From: Haemonchus contortus
Lineage: Eukaryota > Nematoda > Chromadorea > Rhabditida > Trichostrongylidae
Length of the DNA: 64,000 bases
Reading direction: 5' to 3'
NCBI GenBank assembly: GCA_000469685.2
Contig: LS997562.1
Coordinates: 15,093,275-15,157,274, forward strand
Shown: positions 59,343-64,000 of the stretch, piece by piece
Position numbering within the stretch: position 1 is the first letter of the stretch
How the letters are laid out: every line of letters starts with the position of its first letter
The notes under the pieces: generated by a model
What the model saw: only the letters and a program-made list of their open reading frames with translations
Database searches by the model: none
Told to the model about the DNA's origin: nothing
Program-made: the position numbers and the translations under genes

Positions 59343-59642
59343 CTTGTGATGGAGACGGTGTGCCACTCGGAACCATGGCTGCTCTAAGCGTTCGACATAT
59401 TTCTTATTGCCGATCATATAATGGATTTCGCTGATGAAGTTCATTGAACACGAAAAGATGGAAAGCAGACATATCAGCTTACTCAATAGCGGATTCATAT
59501 AGACTGCAAGGTAAATATGATTCAGCAGAGGGCAAATCTGAATCAACTACACGATCTTATATGAGATTACCTGATCCAGGTAGGTGTTGGCAGAGGAGAA
59601 GCACGAAATTGATTTGAAGAAGTGTGATCGAGTAGGAGTTGT
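59343..59642 (-). CDS. Two exons of an unrecognised membrane protein
   Basis: Exon A (59,571-59,642, 24 codons, TTPTRSHFFKSISCFSSANT...) and exon B (59,343-59,537, 65 codons) have tttcag or attcag acceptors, GT donors and phase 0 at each end. Exon B has a hydrophobic stretch (LLSKLICLLSIFSCSMNFI) and ends RVAHRLHHK. A possible downstream coding stretch (about 59,085-59,260, minus, reading CFEKSLISSGSHLKERDALE) ends in a stop, but its acceptor phase is unclear. Upstream exons were not found. I do not recognise the family. Confidence 0.4.
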
Positions 59643-59934
59643 CTGAAACAGAACTGGTCCAGTCAGTCTACTTGCAGTGGCGAGTCAACTAAGAAAAAAC
59701 CTATTATAACATTGTACTGTTTTTTTTTCGATGCCACCATTCCGTAGCATTCTTTGCTGTCAATTGAATCGACCAAGGGTTTGTTCTGAGGAATTTCTTA
59801 AATTGACGTTGCGAAGACGATACAAGACATCTTGATCATAGACTGAAAGATAAAATAAATTTTACATTTGAATGCGATCTGTTGGAATGCATACAAACGA
59901 CTCTGGTAGCAATTACCTGATCCTGAAACAAGGT

Positions 59935-60311
59935 TGATCCAGCGGTTCAAGTGGCGCACTTCACACAATCATGATCATGGGTTCAGATCCCGTATCAATA
60001 TCCACCTAGGCCAACCAAGCCTTCCATCCCTCTGGAGTCGGTTAATTGGTACCAGACTTGTTTGGGAGGATATAAGCACTGACCTGTACACCGGGTGGCC
60101 ACCGCAAGTCATTGTATAGGCCGCATACGCACTCATTGCGCTACTACGATTCTGAATGGAAGCCGAGTGCGGGAAGGCATCCCTTAAACGGGATTAATTA
60201 GCGCCAAAAACTTTATCCTCTATCCTTTTTATTAGTTATGCAGGGTCTGATGAAACAGCTGCATTGTAATGCTGTGATTTATTTGAAATCTGTTATAAGC
60301 CAGAAGTAGGA
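59935..60311 (+). mobile_element. tRNA-derived SINE-like repeat, nearly full length
   Basis: It contains the B-box-like gggttcagatcccgtatc, the complete body (ccaagccttccatccctc, ttggtaccagacttgtttgg, ggccaccgcaagtcattg, cattgcgctactacgattct) and the same 3' tail as the 48.3-kb copy (gcattgtaatgctgtgattt, gaaatctgttataagccag). The A-box end is degraded. Confidence 0.75.
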
Positions 60312-61809
60312 GGCTTCTGCGTTTAGTAGAATCAACCATGGTAGAATTTCTCTTTGTCTTGGCGTGACCTTTGACTAGTGAGTAAGCTGAATTCAATCTC
60401 CTTGAAGTTACCTAACTTCATTGCTCACGTTTCTGTCTCTCCGCCTTTTTCATAGCCCGGAAATAGAATTTTCTAATGAACATGTACCCAGTACTTACTC
60501 GCCTACCTGACTAACACGAATAGCTGTTGACTTCAAGAAAACCCATCAGGGTCGTCGAGAAAATGTTGTTGGGGAATCATTCGATTTTATCCCATTGTAA
60601 ATGATGCGTCGTAAGAGGCCGTCCTGGAATCTATACTCACATACGAATTTCATAAGACCCACAGACGCTCTCACTTTGTACGTTATGTCGACCTCACAGA
60701 TGATGACCGTTCTAAAAGAGTGCCGGAACTGCTCGTTAGTTCTGTGGCCGCTCGATTACTTGTGTGTGCAGGTGTGTGTGTATGTGTGTATGTGTGTATG
60801 TGTGTATGTATGTGTGTATGTGTGTGTGTATGAATGTGTGTATGTGTGTTGTACGTCAATATCTGTGTGCATGTGTGCGTGTGTCTGTGTGTGTGTTGTT
60901 TGTCTGTTTGTGTGGGTCTATGTGTGTGTCTGATTGTCGTTGTATCTGTGTGTCTACGTGCATGATTGTGGATAAGGTATGCGTCTGTGCATATATCTGT
61001 GTGTGTAAGTGTGCGCGTGTGTCTGCGTATCTTTGTGTAGTATTTGTGTGTGGATGTCTGTTTCGTCATCGCTACGACAAATTTGACTTACTCGACACTC
61101 TAATTTTTGTGATGTGATATTCTTGACTAGTTTCATTTGTTCAAAATTTGTAAGTTTCTTAGATTCTTTGCTTTGCAATGTTCTGCTAATTCCTGAAGCT
61201 TCATCACTCCGCCGTCTATTGTTGAACATTCATTCATAATCATAAATTTTTTCCAAAGTTATGCACACTTCTTGATTGTCTTCCACCAAGGTCCTTTGTT
61301 TCAAACCAGCTACTATCACTGATCGCTTTCTGGGTCATCATTGACGTCGGTGTGGCATAAAGGTAGTGGTCTCGCTTCATAGGCGGGTTTGCTCCTTGAC
61401 GCCGTCGAGATTTTTGCATTGTGTTCTTTCGTTCCATCAGAGACTCTCAACACCTTTTCTGACGTTTGTTTGGGTGAATGCCTTGTTCCTACTTTCATTT
61501 GCGCTTGTCGCACGCATTCAAGAAAGACTGGATTTGCACTCTGATTGCATGATTCTGTTCCACTTTAAATTCAAGAAACATTCAACGAAATGATGCCGGA
61601 GTTGTATAAGGCGTTTATGAGGAGCTCAACATTGAGGGAAAAGCTGAAAAGAAAATGTGTGAAGCAACACGTTGTTCACAAACTGCACATTCTATACATG
61701 CTGCTTCTCTCCAACCGAAGACAAAAACTTTGCTTGTCCAAAGATTGAACAATTACTCGCCATGAGTTGCACAGGACGAAGGCTGCCCTATTTTCTGACT
61801 CCACTACCT
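60312..61809. other. No supported gene
   Basis: Contains the TG microsatellite. The minus frames at 61,240-61,513 may be the tail of the non-LTR element but show no motif. Confidence 0.4.
60764..61062 (+). repeat. TG-rich microsatellite (about 300 bp)
   Basis: Impure (TG)n / (TATG)n / (TGTC)n tract. It creates long spurious frames on both strands (Cys/Val-rich on +, His/Thr-rich on -), which are not genes. Confidence 0.9.
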
Positions 61810-63030
61810 TTTTTGAACTGAGCAGTTAAATTGAAAAAGTTTTTTATCCAAGCTTATAGAGATCCCAGTCATGCGAAATGTTAGACTTGGAAGCCCTCTC
61901 ATACGCTCGTATTTTGAGCAAGTAGAAACGTCTCAAATAAACTGGTATACGCTCAAGGGAGACTGGATACTTCTTCCAAGATACAAACATTTCCAAAAGT
62001 GGAGTTGAATAAAGACAAAAGTTTCATACATTGCATCGACTGCAACAATTTCATAAGCATTATAAACATTAGGGGCACACTCAGAAAAAAACAAGGACAG
62101 GATAAACCTTCTTCTTCACTAGGAAGGCAACTACTCCGCCCTTCTTCCTTAGTCTATCGCACCTGATGACATCATAAAAAATGAAACGTTGCCCAAGTAA
62201 GACTCTAAATTATCTTTCTTCTTCAACCATGTCTCCTTGATAGCAACGACTCACAATAAAAGCTAGATAAAAGGTAAACCAAAGAATTAGTATTCTTACA
62301 GAGAGATCTCGCATTATCCAGAAGACAATACATCTTATTACCTGGATGCCGAGGTTCAATTAGTGTTTAGCGTAGCAACAGATTTAGTATTACTTGAACC
62401 ACTCTTATTGGGCATGGTATCAGCGGCATGTTCATTCAATGATATATTAGACGCAACCTGTACCGAAGGTGAAGATGACGAGCTATCATGAACAGAATCA
62501 AGAAAAATAATAGGAACATGAGAGCGAGCCATCCTGGCAGTTCTCAAGAAGCGGATACGCTCTCTATGACTTAGTCAAAGAGGGTCTTACGAAAATATCT
62601 GAAAGATGAAAGTGCTTCAACGAAAAGGCTCTAGCAAAAATTTGTTCCTGAAAGAAAGAAGTTGGTAACACCACTTTTAAAAGCCTAGGACGAAGAGCAG
62701 TCGGCTCACCCATTTTTTGACAAGTGACAGGCGGACATTTGATCGAGAGGAAGTGAAAAGTTTTATTAACATTTTCAACATCAAACGAAACCCTAACAAT
62801 ATCGCTTGGATCAGTACGTTCAACTAAACTCGAGACCACAACAGATCTTAAGCGTTCTTGATCAGTACAACAAATCATATTGCAATTACAATGAACATTC
62901 GAAGAAAGATTATCAACAACAGAGGAAGACTGTGTAGCCAACTGGGTATCACCACCATACTTACTCAACGATAGTCTCAAAACTTCAATCTTTACGTAAC
63001 CTCTCATTCTAAAGCGCATGCTCACGCACT
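61810..63030 (-). mobile_element. Non-LTR retrotransposon remnant: ORF1 and endonuclease start
   Basis: The minus frame 62,564-63,025 (153 codons) contains a CR1/L1-type ORF1 block (PRLLKVVLPTSFFQEQIF, then IFVRPSLTKS). It goes on after a frameshift as a Ser-rich tail (62,356-62,547). Further down the minus strand, broken frames read NARSLCKNTNSLVYLL, AIKETWLKKKDNLESYL and DRLRKKGGVVAFLVKKK, the opening of an apurinic-type endonuclease (N-A-R-S-L, E-T-W-L, R-x-x-x-G-G-V-A). No reverse transcriptase is seen before the microsatellite near 61.0 kb. Several stops make it inactive. Confidence 0.7.
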
Positions 63031-64000
63031 TTCTACCAATTTCCTATTCCGCTGAATAAGATCTTTCATGGATGTGCTTTTGTCGAGAAGATGAGTTAAA
63101 ATAATTTTGCGAGGGAAGTTGTTCGTCGGAGGTCAGAGGCTTGACTGCATCGACGAGATCACTATTGTCCAGTGGGGAACGGGAAGGCGGTCGTCGTTTC
63201 AGAGGAGGTCCCTGGAAGGTGGGGGAGCACGAGGAGTTCCAGAATACATCAAATCAAATATAAGAGCAGATGAATCCAATAAAATTAGAAATAATAGACT
63301 TTAAGCGGTGGCCTGCTTTGAGAATAAACAAAATTTAACTGCCATCCACAAGCAGTTTCGACTGTGAGATCAAACGAAGCGCCACTCAATAATCGATGAC
63401 CCACTATGCGACACGAGATCAACCAACAAACGAAGAAAAACTAGAAAAATAAACTTCTCCAAGTGGCGGAGTTCTTCAACGAAATCGCGCCCGTAGGTGC
63501 TCACACGATCCACTGATAAAAAGAAACAGTGGAACCATATGTACCTATTCGAAATTCGAAAACTTAGAGACCAGAATGGAATCAGAATGACAGCGCAGGC
63601 AGAACACAACCGCGCGCACTGACCGCAGCCTCAAATTCAAACTTGGGTAATTAAACCAACAGATGCAGGCCGTGCAACAGAACGTTTACATACATAAAAA
63701 GTCAATGATTTGAATTTCATGCCTAGTCACTACACCCCTATCATGATCGATTCAATGTTCGTGCTTGAATCTACGCCCAACAATGTGTCGTTCAGCCTTG
63801 GCATACGACATTTGTTAAGCCAAAGAAGTATAGAGGTTCTGGTGTTCAAGACAGAATCATAACGAATATATAATGATACGATTCTCATGAGTCACTGTCC
63901 GAAGATAAGCGTCACTAGGACAACGATCAACACATTTGAATCCTAAATATCACAACATATCTGATTCTTTTACTTTCTCCACATACATGAAAAATCTTGA
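63031..64000. other. No supported gene
   Basis: AT-rich. Open frames are short. Possibly the 5' leader of the non-LTR element at its left edge. Confidence 0.4.

Noticed and set aside
60601..61117. Long frames of about 110-130 codons on both strands
   Set aside because: Caused by the TG microsatellite; composition is almost only Val/Cys or His/Thr.
1..64000. CRISPR arrays, bacterial operons, rRNA genes
   Set aside because: Looked for regularly spaced repeats and bacterial-type gene clusters; none seen, and the intron-rich genes show a eukaryotic nuclear origin.

Overview
The window looks like nuclear DNA of a nematode, most likely a clade V strongylid such as a hookworm. That placement is an inference. 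The supporting signs are a high-scoring TTTCAG-type 3' splice-site style, a TTTCAG directly in front of a start codon (spliced-leader style), many short exons separated by large repeat-filled introns, and gene families with nematode-type architecture. No bacterial operons, rRNA genes or complete tRNA genes were seen.

Two protein-coding genes can be reconstructed almost completely by hand, with every splice phase matching. The first (+ strand, 35,017-50,225, 25 exons, about 1,017 residues) is a Caspr/neurexin-IV-type adhesion receptor: signal peptide, fibrinogen-like region, LamG, Cys-rich linker, LamG, EGF-like, LamG, one membrane span and a tail of about 120 residues. It lacks the N-terminal discoidin domain, which resembles the nematode ITX-1 branch. 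The second (- strand, 52,047 to about 57,840) is a tyrosinase with both copper sites (CuA and CuB) intact and a Cys-rich C-terminus; its first exon is not resolved. The two genes are tail to tail about 1.8 kb apart (stop to stop), each with an AATAAA signal.

A third, unrecognised membrane-protein locus lies at about 6.86-10.0 kb (+). Its terminal exon is present twice at about 99% identity, and the copies diverge exactly at the 5' splice site. Between the copies sits a broken retrotransposon gag. Further membrane-protein exons of unknown family lie at 59.3-59.6 kb (-).

The rest is mostly a repeat landscape: (i) about nine copies of a tRNA-derived SINE-like family with A and B boxes; (ii) two fold-back elements whose arms each carry a tRNA-like B box and T-run; (iii) two Tc1-like non-autonomous elements with CAGTAGCGCTC termini; (iv) an internally deleted mariner inside a tyrosinase intron; (v) a Penelope-type GIY-YIG remnant inside a Caspr-like intron; (vi) a non-LTR retrotransposon ORF1/endonuclease remnant at 61.8-63.0 kb; (vii) other two-copy repeats, a TG microsatellite and nine G or C homopolymer runs of 9-16 bases. 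The 17-35 kb stretch has no gene I can support. Part of it (about 24-32 kb) is pyrimidine-rich on + and may hold a badly decayed minus-strand retroelement.
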